Assembly (NCBI GenBank): GCA_043779285.1
Contig: JAYWEL010000202.1
Location: 1-19,341, forward strand
Length of the DNA stretch: 19,341 nt
From: MGR-bin208 sp043779285
Lineage (GTDB): Bacteria > Bacteroidota > Bacteroidia > Chitinophagales > Chitinophagaceae
Reading direction: 5' to 3'
Shown: positions 7,027 through 15,700 of the stretch, one piece after another
Layout of the letters: every line of letters starts with the position of its first letter
How positions within the stretch are numbered: position 1 is the stretch's first letter
Position numbers and translations under genes: made by a program
The notes under the pieces: generated by a model
Told to the model about the DNA's origin: nothing
What the model saw: the letters and a program-made list of their open reading frames with translations, nothing else
Databases searched by the model: none

Positions 7027-7263
7027 AATGTTGTAAAAGTCATGTTGATTAGTGTGAACGATGCAAAGCCATAAAATAATTTTAATGCCAGCAGAAAACA
7101 AGAGGCTATTCATCAATTTTTATATATACATTTATAAAACCCCCCGATGGTTAACTGTTTTTAATCGAACAGTACATGGATAATAAAAAATGAAGAATCA
7201 TGACCGGCATAAATTTCTGATTAAAAATAAATACTCAAAAAATTATACAAAAAAATAAACACC

Positions 7264-9822
7264 ATGCTAAAGAATATTTTTTTTGCGTTCTTTTTATTAT
7301 GGACAACAGTAAACGGATTTGCACAAGCCGATTATTTTTATCCCAATACCGGAACTTTTAATGCGGCCATACCATCACCTGAAAAATTTTTGGGTTATGC
7401 AATCGGTACGCATCATACCCGGCACGATAAACTGGTAGAGTATTTCAAAGAGCTCGACCGACTTTCAGACAAGGTTAGCTTGCAGATAATTGGTAAAACT
7501 TATGAGGAGCGGCAACAAATAGCCGCAATTTTTACTTCTCCATCCAATCATCTGCGTTTGGAAGAAATCAGAAAATCACATCTTGCCGGCCAGGTAAACG
7601 GTGCAACAGAAAATATTCCATTAGTCATTCAGCTTGGCTACAACGTGCATGGCAATGAACCTTCAAGCAGTGAAGCCGCCATGCTTACGGCCTATTATCT
7701 CACTGCATCAGCAAGTGCAGAAACCATTAACTGGCTAAATGACATGGTCATATTAATGGATCCCGTCATTAATCCGGATGGAAGAGATCGTCATTCGCAT
7801 TGGGCGAACATGCATAAAGCCTCTCCGGTAGTTGCAGATCCGATAGATCGGGAACATACCGAAATTTGGCCCGGCGGACGTTTTAATCATTATTGGTTCG
7901 ACCTGAACCGGGATTGGTTCCTCGGAACTTTTCCTGAAACAGTTAGCCGGATAAAGTTTTTTCACCATTGGCGGCCATATGTACAAACCGACCATCATGA
8001 AATGGGCACTAACGCTACTTTTTATTTTGACCCAGGTGAGGAAGCCAGTAATAACCCGATCGTTCCAAATTATTTATACAAAACTATCTATCCGAAATAT
8101 GCAGCATATTTTTCAAAAGCAAGCGATAAAATCGGCTCCTTGTATTTTACCAAGGAGGCATATGATAAGCTTTATCCGGGGTATGGAAGCAGCTATATCA
8201 ATTTTTATGGCGGGGCAGGTTTTTTGTTTGAACAAGCCAGTAGTCGGGGGCATGTTCAGGAAACAAATACCATCCCTATCAGTTTTGCATTTACAATCCG
8301 AAATCAATTAACAGCAGCGCTAACTACTGTCAGGGCATCTCTGGCAGAAAAATCATCGTTACTGAAAATGAGAAAAGAATTTTATCTGACATCAAAAGAA
8401 CAGTCCGGAAAATCGATTATCAAAGGTTATTTATTTGGAGATGCCAATGATGAAACCAGAACAAGAGCCTTTGTAGATCTTTTGTTGCTTCATGAAATAG
8501 AACTTTATGATGCCTCATCTAACACACCCGATGGTAAGAAATATTATGTTCCGGTAGATCAGAATAATTATATTATGGTTCGTTCCGTATTTGAAAAAGA
8601 TATCACATATGTGGATAGTTCTTTTTATGATGCATCAACCTGGAGTTTGGTAAATGCATACAACTTGCCTTATACGGAAATAAAAACTACGCTTCAGGTA
8701 GGTAAACGAATTACAGCATTACCAGCTCAATTGTTTACCAAATTGGAGCAAACAGATTATGCGTATATAATCAGCAATACAGATTACAATATTCATAAAG
8801 TAATTTATCATTTACAAAATGCCGGTGTTATTGTACAATCAGCTTTTCGTCCATTCAGCGTATTGATAAACGGGGCGAATAAACATTTTGGCTATGGCAG
8901 CATTGTGATACCGGTGCAACAGCAACGAATATCTTCAGACTCTTTATTCAAGGCTATTAACGTCACCGTTAAAAAAGCGAATGTTAATTGTTATAGCTTG
9001 AATACAGGCTATAATGTGGGAGGCATTGATATCGGCAGCGGATATGTGCGTACCTTAAAAAAACCAGAAGCAGTAATGATTGTTGGCACCGGTGTAGCTG
9101 CTCCGGAAGCAGGAGAGATCTGGCATCTGCTCGATCAACGACTAGAAATGCCGGTAACTAAATTAGATATCCTAAACCTTGGCAGGGCAGACCTCGGTCG
9201 CTATAATACGCTGATTATGGTTTCCGGAAACTATGCATTAATTGATAAAGCTGCTACAGATAAAATAAAAACATGGGTACAGGCAGGAAACACATTAATT
9301 AGCATGAAGACGGGATCTGAATGGGCTATTAAAAATGGATTTACAAAAGAAAAATTATTCCCGGTTGATAGTGTAAAAGGAATTCCTATACGACAAGATT
9401 TTGATATGGCCGTGCATATTGAGGGAGCCAAATCGATGGGTGGGTCGATCTTTCGTGCCGACTTGGATACTACTCATCCAATAGGTTTTGGATTTACGAA
9501 TAGAAAAATATCTATCTATAGAAATGGCTTAACATTTCTGCAACCAAGTACCAATCCATACAGTACAATATCAAAGTACAGCGCAGATCCGTTGATTGGT
9601 GGCTATGTGCATAACAGTATATTGAAAAAAATTAAAAACTCGGCGGCAATCATTGTTGGAGGCGAAGGAAACGGACGGGTGATTATGTTCAGCGATAATC
9701 CTAATTTCCGTGGTACATGGTATGGCACGAATAAACTTTTTTTGAATGCCCTTTTTTATGGAGGCAATATTTCGGTGCCTAGAGTAATCATTGACGAAAA
9801 AGAAAACGCAGAACAGCATTAA
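7264..9822 (+). CDS. Secreted M14 family zinc carboxypeptidase
   Basis: An 852-residue exported metallopeptidase. A signal peptide occupies residues 1-20 (FFAFFLLWTTVNGFA, cut before QADYF). The M14 domain spans about 40-360. Zinc ligands are H129 and E132 in YNVHGNEPSSSEA, and a histidine of DHHEMG (H244 or H245). NPDGRDRH (170-177) and DLNRDWF (213-219) hold the substrate-binding asparagine/arginine residues, and E323 in GAGFLFEQASSRG is the likely catalytic glutamate. Residues from about 600 to 840 (AVMIVGTGVAAPEAGEIW onwards) resemble a class I glutamine-amidotransferase-like fold, which is normal for these large Bacteroidota M14 proteins. It should trim C-terminal residues from peptides in the periplasm or outside. 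Length is typical. It is transcribed alone and converges on the gene at 9882. Confidence 0.95.
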   Translation: MLKNIFFAFFLLWTTVNGFAQADYFYPNTGTFNAAIPSPEKFLGYAIGTHHTRHDKLVEYFKELDRLSDKVSLQIIGKTYEERQQIAAIFTSPSNHLRLEEIRKSHLAGQVNGATENIPLVIQLGYNVHGNEPSSSEAAMLTAYYLTASASAETINWLNDMVILMDPVINPDGRDRHSHWANMHKASPVVADPIDREHTEIWPGGRFNHYWFDLNRDWFLGTFPETVSRIKFFHHWRPYVQTDHHEMGTNATFYFDPGEEASNNPIVPNYLYKTIYPKYAAYFSKASDKIGSLYFTKEAYDKLYPGYGSSYINFYGGAGFLFEQASSRGHVQETNTIPISFAFTIRNQLTAALTTVRASLAEKSSLLKMRKEFYLTSKEQSGKSIIKGYLFGDANDETRTRAFVDLLLLHEIELYDASSNTPDGKKYYVPVDQNNYIMVRSVFEKDITYVDSSFYDASTWSLVNAYNLPYTEIKTTLQVGKRITALPAQLFTKLEQTDYAYIISNTDYNIHKVIYHLQNAGVIVQSAFRPFSVLINGANKHFGYGSIVIPVQQQRISSDSLFKAINVTVKKANVNCYSLNTGYNVGGIDIGSGYVRTLKKPEAVMIVGTGVAAPEAGEIWHLLDQRLEMPVTKLDILNLGRADLGRYNTLIMVSGNYALIDKAATDKIKTWVQAGNTLISMKTGSEWAIKNGFTKEKLFPVDSVKGIPIRQDFDMAVHIEGAKSMGGSIFRADLDTTHPIGFGFTNRKISIYRNGLTFLQPSTNPYSTISKYSADPLIGGYVHNSILKKIKNSAAIIVGGEGNGRVIMFSDNPNFRGTWYGTNKLFLNALFYGGNISVPRVIIDEKENAEQH

Positions 9823-9881
9823 TAAATATCAGCTTCGTATTCCCTTGTGCTACTAATTGGAATCAGTACCGCAAGGCTGAG

Positions 9882-10391
9882 TTATTTCAATTTTGTAAGT
9901 GTTTTTTCAACATTGTTTTTCTGTAAATATTTGACCAGGTCGCTTTGACTTAATTGACTTGCTTTTTTTACTTTGATATGGCCGGTCAGTTCACAGTATT
10001 TTTTTGTTGGATTGGTCACAAAGAGACCATCCAAAATTGTTTCATTATTTACATTAGTCAGGTCCAGCACATTTAGCTGGTAAACATTCTTATGCGGCTG
10101 AATCGGGTAATTATTATCGATCAACTCATCATCCTGAATAATTACTTTACCATCCTTTGCAATGCGTACTTTAATTTTTTTGATGCCGTAATATTCCTTT
10201 TCATTGATCAAAAACCAGGTGTACGAAAAGCCGGAATACTTTCCATTGTCTTTCGTTATTACCAATTCGTATGCTAATGATTGTTTGGTAGAATCGTTGT
10301 ACATGGTTCCTTTCCAAAGGCCGGTAATATCCTGGCAAAAAACGAACAGGGGACAACATAATGCAAGCAGGATGTATAATCTTTGTTTCAT
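9882..10391 (-). CDS. Small exported protein of unknown function
   Basis: A 169-residue protein with a clear signal peptide: MKQRLYILLALCCPLFVFC, cut before QDITGLWKG. The mature part begins with the ITGLWKGTMYND pattern seen in many small secreted beta-barrel or beta-sandwich proteins of Bacteroidota. Strand-like segments follow (SLAYELVITKDNGKYSGFSY, KEYYGIKKIKVRIAKDGKVI), then a C-terminal helix with LSQSDLVKYLQKNNVEKTL. There is no lipobox, so it is probably soluble in the periplasm or secreted. I know no function. It could be a shortened version of a longer relative, since the last 30 residues look like a linker, but the frame ends cleanly in TAA. It converges on the M14 gene with 59 bases between the stops. 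Confidence 0.8.
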   Translation of the reverse strand: MKQRLYILLALCCPLFVFCQDITGLWKGTMYNDSTKQSLAYELVITKDNGKYSGFSYTWFLINEKEYYGIKKIKVRIAKDGKVIIQDDELIDNNYPIQPHKNVYQLNVLDLTNVNNETILDGLFVTNPTKKYCELTGHIKVKKASQLSQSDLVKYLQKNNVEKTLTKLK

Positions 10392-10530
10392 AGGGTTGGG
10401 TTTTCAGGGTTATTCTTATTTATAACGTTTGCTAACAACTGAATATTGCAAACATTTTATTTAATTTTTTACTTCTGAAAGTCCCGTTTAAAAACCTTTT
10501 TTAAAATCGTATTTTGAAAAGTCTTACGCA

Positions 10531-10575
10531 ACATGTTCGTTCTTATACTAAGAAACATTACGAACAAATACATGT
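10531..10575. promoter_or_regulatory. Interrupted dyad between two minus-strand genes
   Basis: ACATG at 10531-10535 pairs with CATGT at 10571-10575, and GTTCGT at 10535-10540 with ACGAAC at 10560-10565. The arms are offset on the right side, so it is imperfect. It lies after the stop of the GH3 gene and before the small exported-protein gene, and could be a terminator without a T run or a binding site. Confidence 0.25.
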
Positions 10576-10642
10576 CATTAATTCTTTATAAAACCTTTAT
10601 ACAGGCTAATTGAAAGACAAGCATATTGAATGTGATCCCGGA

Positions 10643-11737
10643 TTATAAATTTATTCTTTCGAATTTCATTTTCATGATTCTTTGATACGATGCATCGATC
10701 TGTTGTTTACTTATCCTGCCTGCTTCCAGCAATTCTAAAATAATGTCCACGACCAGACTTGGTGTTACGGGTTCTTTGCCTTGGATATTTCCGGAAAACA
10801 ACAATACATCTACGCCTGCATTGATAGCTAACTCAATCGATGTGTTTAATCCATACTCATTACTGATTGCTTTCATTTGCATGTCATCTGAAAAAACCAC
10901 CCCATCAAAACGAAATTTTTTCCGCAAAATTCCGGTAATAATTTTTGGTGATAAAGTAGCCGGTAGTTTATTAGCGTCTAAATTTTCGTTTACAATATGA
11001 GCCGTCATAACGGCTTTCACCAATCCTTTTTTTACCAGGAATTTGTAGGGCTTCAGTTCCTCTTTTTTCCATGTTTTACTTACATCCGTAAGTTCTATAT
11101 GCGTATCCTTCATTGAACTTCCATGACCGGGAAAATGTTTCAGCACCGTATTTACTTTAAAATAATTATGCGATAAAATAACCTGCCTGGCATGCTTGAT
11201 GATCTTGTCAGGATCAATTGAAAACGTTCGGCCTCTTGAACCCAACACCGGATTATCCGGCATGTAAATATCGACCACCGGAGCAAAATTCAGGTTGATC
11301 CCTAAGCGAGATAAAGTAAAAGCAATATTGTCGCCATAATATTTTGTGCTATCCAAATTATCCAGTTCTCCCAAGTACTGAGCAGATGGCATGGACGGAA
11401 AACCATATTTTGTTTTCAACCGATTCACCAATCCACCTTCTTGAGTAATAGCGGTGAAGAGTGGTATAGTGGCTGCTGACTGATAAACACGAATCATGGC
11501 AGAAAGACTTTCTGAGCTGTTCGTTACCGTTAAATGTGCTTCATAAATTGACACGCCACCCAGCTTTCCGTCCCGGATATCCTGATAAAAAGTGCCGGTT
11601 GTATCGGCTGATTTGCCCGGTAAACCAAACATAAGCATCTGCCCTATTTTATAAATCATACTATCCTTTGGCTGGCTGTATGTAATTAGGGGTAAAAAAA
11701 TCAGTAAAATAAATAGCCTGATTTTTTGAAACAGCAT
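10643..11737 (-). CDS. Secreted glycoside hydrolase family 3, NagZ-like beta-N-acetylhexosaminidase
   Basis: About 364 residues from ATG 11737; an in-frame TTG two codons earlier (11743) is a less likely start. A signal peptide covers about residues 1-21 (LFILLIFLPLITYS, cut before QPKD). The GH3 barrel shows LKHFPGHGSSMKDTHIELTD (about 199-218) with the D211/H213 acid-base pair typical of NagZ, and FDGVVFSDDMQM (277-288) with the nucleophile aspartate (D284 or D285). NagZ-type enzymes remove N-acetylglucosamine from muropeptides or chitin-derived sugars. The signal peptide makes a periplasmic or secreted role more likely than cytosolic muropeptide recycling. There is only the GH3 N-terminal domain, as in NagZ. 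It is transcribed alone on the minus strand, 251 bases before the small exported-protein gene. Confidence 0.93.
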   Translation of the reverse strand: MLFQKIRLFILLIFLPLITYSQPKDSMIYKIGQMLMFGLPGKSADTTGTFYQDIRDGKLGGVSIYEAHLTVTNSSESLSAMIRVYQSAATIPLFTAITQEGGLVNRLKTKYGFPSMPSAQYLGELDNLDSTKYYGDNIAFTLSRLGINLNFAPVVDIYMPDNPVLGSRGRTFSIDPDKIIKHARQVILSHNYFKVNTVLKHFPGHGSSMKDTHIELTDVSKTWKKEELKPYKFLVKKGLVKAVMTAHIVNENLDANKLPATLSPKIITGILRKKFRFDGVVFSDDMQMKAISNEYGLNTSIELAINAGVDVLLFSGNIQGKEPVTPSLVVDIILELLEAGRISKQQIDASYQRIMKMKFERINL

Positions 11738-11976
11738 AGTCAATATTTTTATAAATATACCTGATGATGAGGGGATTTATTCAGGCCATCTCAACCTGGT
11801 TTTTTTTTACGGGTTATGATTCCCGAATTTTTCCAAAGAAAATAATTAGAAGAACAGGAGCACTATGTCTTGAGTTTCGTATAAAAATTAAGCCAGGCTC
11901 TACCCATTTAAACATCCGGATAAAGTACTATAAAAAAGACTACTTATTTAGTAACTTTAATATCTAAATAAAGGCT

Positions 11977-12375
11977 GTGAAAAACAACGACTCTTCAGAT
12001 AGGCTGCATAGCTTAGGACTGATTATTGTTTTGTTCGGGGCCATCGGTTCAATCTATATGATGTTCAATGTTGGCCGAAACAATAGCTCCTTATTGTTGA
12101 TGACCCTTTTTTTTGCATGGGACATTTCTCCTTTTATCGCCTTATTGCTGATTGAAAGATTTTCTGGAAGTTGGACTTTGATTACTCGTAAGTCTATCTA
12201 TTATTTGATGATATTAATTCCACTTATTTCTGTATTTTTTTATAGCGGCATATGGAGCCCACCCGGAACTAAACCTGCTTTTGTTTTTCTGGTTGTACCA
12301 TTGTTTTCCTGGATTCTTATCGGATTAGTTATTCCTATTGCAAATGTTATGTCACAAAATGAAGACAGTAACTGA
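11977..12375 (+). CDS. Small four-helix membrane protein
   Basis: A 132-residue hydrophobic protein starting with GTG at 11977 (MKNNDSSDRLHSLG). Predicted membrane helices lie about residues 12-31, 38-60, 72-90 and 100-124. A short charged tail (SQNEDSN) ends the protein. I recognise no named family, although small four-helix proteins with an N-terminal MKNN are common in this phylum. The GTG start is favoured because no ATG precedes the first helix; the next one (Met27, MMFNVG) would cut into it. No partner gene is adjacent. A weak hairpin follows its stop. The 239 bases upstream (11738-11976) separate it from the divergent GH3 gene; the 67-codon frame inside them looks random. Confidence 0.72.
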   Translation: MKNNDSSDRLHSLGLIIVLFGAIGSIYMMFNVGRNNSSLLLMTLFFAWDISPFIALLLIERFSGSWTLITRKSIYYLMILIPLISVFFYSGIWSPPGTKPAFVFLVVPLFSWILIGLVIPIANVMSQNEDSN

Positions 12376-12398
12376 AACGTATAAATTTCTATTCTTCA

Positions 12399-12420
12399 TA
12401 CCGCTAAATTATTGGCGGTA
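12399..12420 (+). terminator. Weak hairpin after the small membrane protein gene
   Basis: TACCGC at 12399-12404 pairs with GCGGTA at 12415-12420 around a ten-base loop. It is followed by CTGTTTTCT, a short T-rich tail, 24 bases after the TGA. The stem resembles the ends of the 49-bp repeat (ATACCGC/GCGGTA), possibly by chance. Confidence 0.4.
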
Positions 12421-12440
12421 CTGTTTTCTGATGAACGGCA

Positions 12441-12470
12441 TTGTTCAATATCTGAATAAATCTATATTTA
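12441..12470 (+). promoter_or_regulatory. Possible promoter of the S9 peptidase gene
   Basis: TTG at 12441-12443 and TATATTTA at 12463-12470, separated by 19 bases, match the Bacteroidota -33/-7 arrangement with one base off in the -7 element. Transcription would start near 12476, giving a leader of about 60 bases. Confidence 0.4.
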
Positions 12471-12537
12471 TGCAGGCTAATTTTCCTCCCTGAAAATGCA
12501 TTGTTTTTATTTTCATAATTTTTAAAAATTACCTTTT

Positions 12538-15366
12538 ATGATAAATCGTTTATCCACTTGTATGATATTCAGCATATTCTTTTTATGTATTTCTGTAAGC
12601 TATGCCCAACAAAAGAAAACACTGACGGCAGATGAATATGGCAAATGGCAAACTCTTTCTACTACCGACATTTCGCCCAATGGCGAATGGGTTGCTTACC
12701 TGATTACCGTACAAGAAGGAAACGACACCATGTATGTAACCAACAAGCTAACCAATGCCATACACAAACTGGAATTTGCTTCCGCTCCTGAATTTTCAAA
12801 AGACAATCAATGGATCGCTTACCGCATCAGCCTGCCATTTAAAGAAGCAGAAAAACTTCGTGAGCAAACAAAACCAATTGAATACAAAATGGGTTTGTTG
12901 AACCTGATTACCGGAAAAAAAGAATCGATAAAGAATATCAGCAAATTCGGTTTTTCCCGTAACGGAAAATTTTTAGCCGTTTCGCTAACACCTCCTAAAG
13001 AAAACAAAGACAAGGGTTCTGTGTTATTGATAAAAAATTTATCGGACAGTACTACCCGTACCATTGGAAATGTAACAGAATATGCATTTAATAAAAAAAG
13101 TGATTGGCTGGCATATATTGTAGAATCGGCGAATGCAGCAGGCAATTCTGCCGAATTATTTAATCTGGAAAACTATACCTTGAAAATTTTAGCAAGCGAT
13201 ACATCCAAATTTTCGAAACTAAGCTGGCAGAAAGAAGGAGAAGGTCTGGCATTTTTCAAGTCGTATAAAAAAGAGAATTATGAAGAAGAAAATGCCATCG
13301 TTTATACTTATACAAACGTATACAAACTGCCTGTTTTAAAAATCTTTGATCCCGAAACTTCCAACGGTTTTCCAAAAGGTATGCGCATATCAAATGTCTC
13401 CAGCATTACACTGAGTGATGACATGAGCTCGGTATTTTTTGGATTGAATAACTGGACCTATACCGCCCCAGCTAAAAAAAGCCAGTCCGCCACGGCAGAT
13501 ACTAAAACAAGGGGAGATAGTTTAACCATAAAAGAAGATGCAAAAACCGATAACAATAAAACCACTGCGTCTATTAAAAAAGACAGTGCCTCTGGTAAAA
13601 TGGCGGCAGTTGATATTTGGCATTGGAAAGACCCGGAAATTCAACCAAGACAAAAAATTACGCTGGGACAGGATTCCATGCTTAGTTATTTAAGTGTCTG
13701 GAACCTGGATAATAATTCATTTTTTCAATTGGCCAAAGAAGATGCACCCAATACACAGATCAGTGGCAACCAGAAAAACGTGGTGATTTTTACCGACAAA
13801 AAATACAAGCCTGCTTTTAAAGAAGACTATGCGGATGCATGGATCGTAAATGTAAAAACTGGTGAAGAAAAGCTGGCCTTTGAAAAAATACTTTCCGGAT
13901 TTAATAATTTCCCCCGTACATCTCCCGATGGAAAATGGCTGGCTTATTTTAAAGACAAACATTGGTGGTCCTATAATATTGCCACGGGTCAGAATACCAA
14001 TATCACCCAAAACATTAAAACCGATTTCTGGAATACCCGGGATGATCATCCGGCCAGCAGACCGGCCGTAGGAATGGGAGGATGGATAAAAGGAGACAAA
14101 GAAATTTTACTGTATGATGAATACAATGTATGGGCCGTAAAGCCCGATGGAAAAGGATTCAGAAAATTAACGGATGGAGAAAAAGAAGAAATCATATACC
14201 GGGTTAGCCGGCTCGATTTTGAAGACCTGTATCTGGATGACAGCAAACCCATTTATTTTGGAACCTATGGTGACAAGTCAAAAAAATTCGGGTACTCGAA
14301 ATTTGAAAAAGGAAAACTGGATAAACTGATTTTTGAAGACGATCAAGTAAGTCGTTTGGTAAAAGCAAAAGATGCCAACAGTTTTGTTTTTGTAAAACAG
14401 GATTATAACCAATCGCCGGCATTATTTGTCACCGATAATTTTTCGGATATCAAACCGGTAGCATCTACCAACCCACAACAGAAAGAGTATAGCTGGGGTA
14501 AAAGCGAGTTGGTTAGTTATACCAACAAAGCCGGTAAAAAAATGCAGGGTGCCTTATTCTATCCGGCTAATTACGAAGAAGGCAAGCAATACCCAATGCT
14601 CGTTTACATTTATGAAACACTTTCCAATACAGTGCACTCGTATATTAATCCATCGCAGCGCAGTGCATATAATACCAGCAACTTTACAACCAATGGTTAT
14701 TTTGTTTTCCGCCCCGATATTGTGTACGATATTAATGATCCAGGTATTAGTGCGGTGAACTGTGTAGTGCCTGCCGTAGAAGAAGTACTCAAGACCGGTA
14801 TGATTGATAAGGACAAAGTAGGATTGATGGGACATAGCTGGGGAGCTTATCAAACTTCTTTCATCATTTCGCAAACCAATTTGTTCAAGGCCGCTGTGGC
14901 CGGTGCCCCGTTGACCAATCTCATCAGCATGTCCAATTCCATTTACTGGAATTCGGGCACACCCGATTCGAAAATATTTGAAACCAGCCAGGGACGTTTT
15001 GATGGCCCGTGGTATGATAGAATGGAAGAACACATGCGCAACTCACCCATGTACAATGCAGCCAATATAAAAACACCGTTGCTGGTTGCATTTGGCGATA
15101 AAGATGGTGCCGTGGATTGGCACCAGGGTATTGAAATGTACAGCACCATGCGCCGAATGCAGAAACCACACATCATGCTGGTATATGCCGACGAAAATCA
15201 TGGCCTGGCTAAAAAAGAAAACCAGGTTGATTATCAGAAAAGGCAAAAAGAATATTTTGATCATTACCTGCTGGGTAAGCCGGCAGAAAAATGGATCACC
15301 GACGGTATATCGCTGCAGGAAAAACTAAAACAAAAAGCGAAGGAAAATGTGAATAAGGCATTTTAA
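12538..15366 (+). CDS. Secreted S9 family (prolyl oligopeptidase-type) serine peptidase
   Basis: A 942-residue exported peptidase. The signal peptide is residues 1-23 (MIFSIFFLCISVSYA, cut before QQKK). Residues of about 30-640 form the propeller region, with repeated strand motifs such as ISPNGEWVAYLI and TSPDGKWLAYFKD. The C-terminal alpha/beta hydrolase domain (about 660-935) holds the triad: S767 in GLMGHSWGAY, D856 in AFGDKDGAVDWHQG and H888 in ADENHGLAKKE. The nucleophile elbow is GHSWGAY where many relatives have GxSYGG. A low-complexity stretch rich in K, T, S and D at about 312-355 is probably a loop between propeller blades. Related enzymes cut dipeptides or oligopeptides, often after proline or alanine; the exact specificity cannot be read here. 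It is followed by an intrinsic terminator, so it is a single-gene unit. Confidence 0.95.
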   Translation: MINRLSTCMIFSIFFLCISVSYAQQKKTLTADEYGKWQTLSTTDISPNGEWVAYLITVQEGNDTMYVTNKLTNAIHKLEFASAPEFSKDNQWIAYRISLPFKEAEKLREQTKPIEYKMGLLNLITGKKESIKNISKFGFSRNGKFLAVSLTPPKENKDKGSVLLIKNLSDSTTRTIGNVTEYAFNKKSDWLAYIVESANAAGNSAELFNLENYTLKILASDTSKFSKLSWQKEGEGLAFFKSYKKENYEEENAIVYTYTNVYKLPVLKIFDPETSNGFPKGMRISNVSSITLSDDMSSVFFGLNNWTYTAPAKKSQSATADTKTRGDSLTIKEDAKTDNNKTTASIKKDSASGKMAAVDIWHWKDPEIQPRQKITLGQDSMLSYLSVWNLDNNSFFQLAKEDAPNTQISGNQKNVVIFTDKKYKPAFKEDYADAWIVNVKTGEEKLAFEKILSGFNNFPRTSPDGKWLAYFKDKHWWSYNIATGQNTNITQNIKTDFWNTRDDHPASRPAVGMGGWIKGDKEILLYDEYNVWAVKPDGKGFRKLTDGEKEEIIYRVSRLDFEDLYLDDSKPIYFGTYGDKSKKFGYSKFEKGKLDKLIFEDDQVSRLVKAKDANSFVFVKQDYNQSPALFVTDNFSDIKPVASTNPQQKEYSWGKSELVSYTNKAGKKMQGALFYPANYEEGKQYPMLVYIYETLSNTVHSYINPSQRSAYNTSNFTTNGYFVFRPDIVYDINDPGISAVNCVVPAVEEVLKTGMIDKDKVGLMGHSWGAYQTSFIISQTNLFKAAVAGAPLTNLISMSNSIYWNSGTPDSKIFETSQGRFDGPWYDRMEEHMRNSPMYNAANIKTPLLVAFGDKDGAVDWHQGIEMYSTMRRMQKPHIMLVYADENHGLAKKENQVDYQKRQKEYFDHYLLGKPAEKWITDGISLQEKLKQKAKENVNKAF

Positions 15367-15382
15367 TAAAAATAACAAAATG

Positions 15383-15412
15383 AAAAGGTTCGTGGATTCA
15401 CGGACCTTTTTT
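15383..15412 (+). terminator. Intrinsic terminator of the S9 peptidase gene
   Basis: AAAAGGTTCGTG at 15383-15394 pairs with CACGGACCTTTT at 15399-15410 through a four-base loop (GATT), with one G-U pair, and the T run continues to 15412. It starts 17 bases after the TAA at 15364-15366. Confidence 0.88.
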
Positions 15413-15481
15413 AATGGGAAAAGGTTTCCTCTGGCCATTTGCCCTTGCTTGTATTTTTCCGCAACAAGATATTTTTCCGTT

Positions 15482-15585
15482 TTTGGTATGAGGCGTTGAT
15501 ACCGTAGACTTGCCTGCCAACAACCGATGCCTCATTAACTTTGGTTGTTGATAGGCCCATTCACAAACTATGCTGCATACCAATA
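15482..15585 (-). repeat. Dispersed hairpin repeat, copy B
   Basis: Second copy of the element at 6931-7026, in the same orientation. The core is 15513-15550 with stem arms CAACAACC (15518-15525) and GGTTGTTG (15543-15550), identical to copy A. A further small inverted pair, GGTAT/ATACC, flanks GAGGCGTTG on the left (15485-15503), and GATGCCTCAT inside the core nearly mirrors ATGAGGCGTT. Its minus strand reads QQPKLMRHRLLAGKS within a longer frame. Two copies 8.5 kb apart in one window suggest many more in the genome; that is inference. Confidence 0.6.
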
Positions 15586-15663
15586 GCAGCGCAATAAAAA
15601 GATACGATTGACGGCTGCTTAGAAAACGATTGAGCAATTGGAAGGAGAGCCCGGCAATTTATA

Positions 15664-15700
15664 GAGCTTACTATTTAGTAACTTACCATTTGGTAAGCTC
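15664..15700. promoter_or_regulatory. Operator-like tandem palindrome
   Basis: Two 14-base units, TTACTATTTAGTAA (15668-15681) and TTACCATTTGGTAA (15683-15696), agree at 12 of 14 positions, are spaced 15 bases apart, and each has TTAC/GTAA ends. The whole block is also framed by GAGCTTAC (15664-15671) and GTAAGCTC (15693-15700). The pattern recalls sites bound by HxlR/DUF24 (MarR-like) regulators; that assignment is inference. The M3 gene starts 170 bases downstream, rather far for direct control, and no regulator gene is adjacent. Confidence 0.5.

Larger units (their letters stand above)
6862..7263. other. 402-base stretch between the EcsC and M14 genes
   Basis: Apart from the palindrome at 6868-6883 and the dispersed repeat near 6931-7026, this holds a small dyad, ACTGTT at 7154-7159 with AACAGT at 7168-7173, about 90 bases before the M14 start. 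I found no good TAnnTTTG promoter; TAAATTTC at about 7211 is the nearest match. A minus-strand frame of 53 codons (6882-7043) overlaps the repeat and is discussed there. Confidence 0.45.

Noticed and set aside
6882..7043. A 53-codon minus-strand frame starting with ATG over repeat copy A.
   Set aside because: Similarity to the copy B frame is limited to the repeat core, and three of four core differences are non-synonymous, so coding constraint is not supported.
11764..11967. A 67-codon plus-strand frame before the four-helix protein gene.
   Set aside because: Composition looks random, no start signal and no family match that I recognise.
14554..15033. A 159-codon minus-strand frame inside the S9 gene.
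   Set aside because: It is antisense to the conserved catalytic domain and has no family resemblance; a shadow of that gene.
15398..15637. A 79-codon minus-strand frame with a hydrophobic N-terminus.
   Set aside because: It starts only with TTG, has a stop just upstream, overlaps the S9 terminator and runs through the dispersed repeat; treated as repeat-derived.
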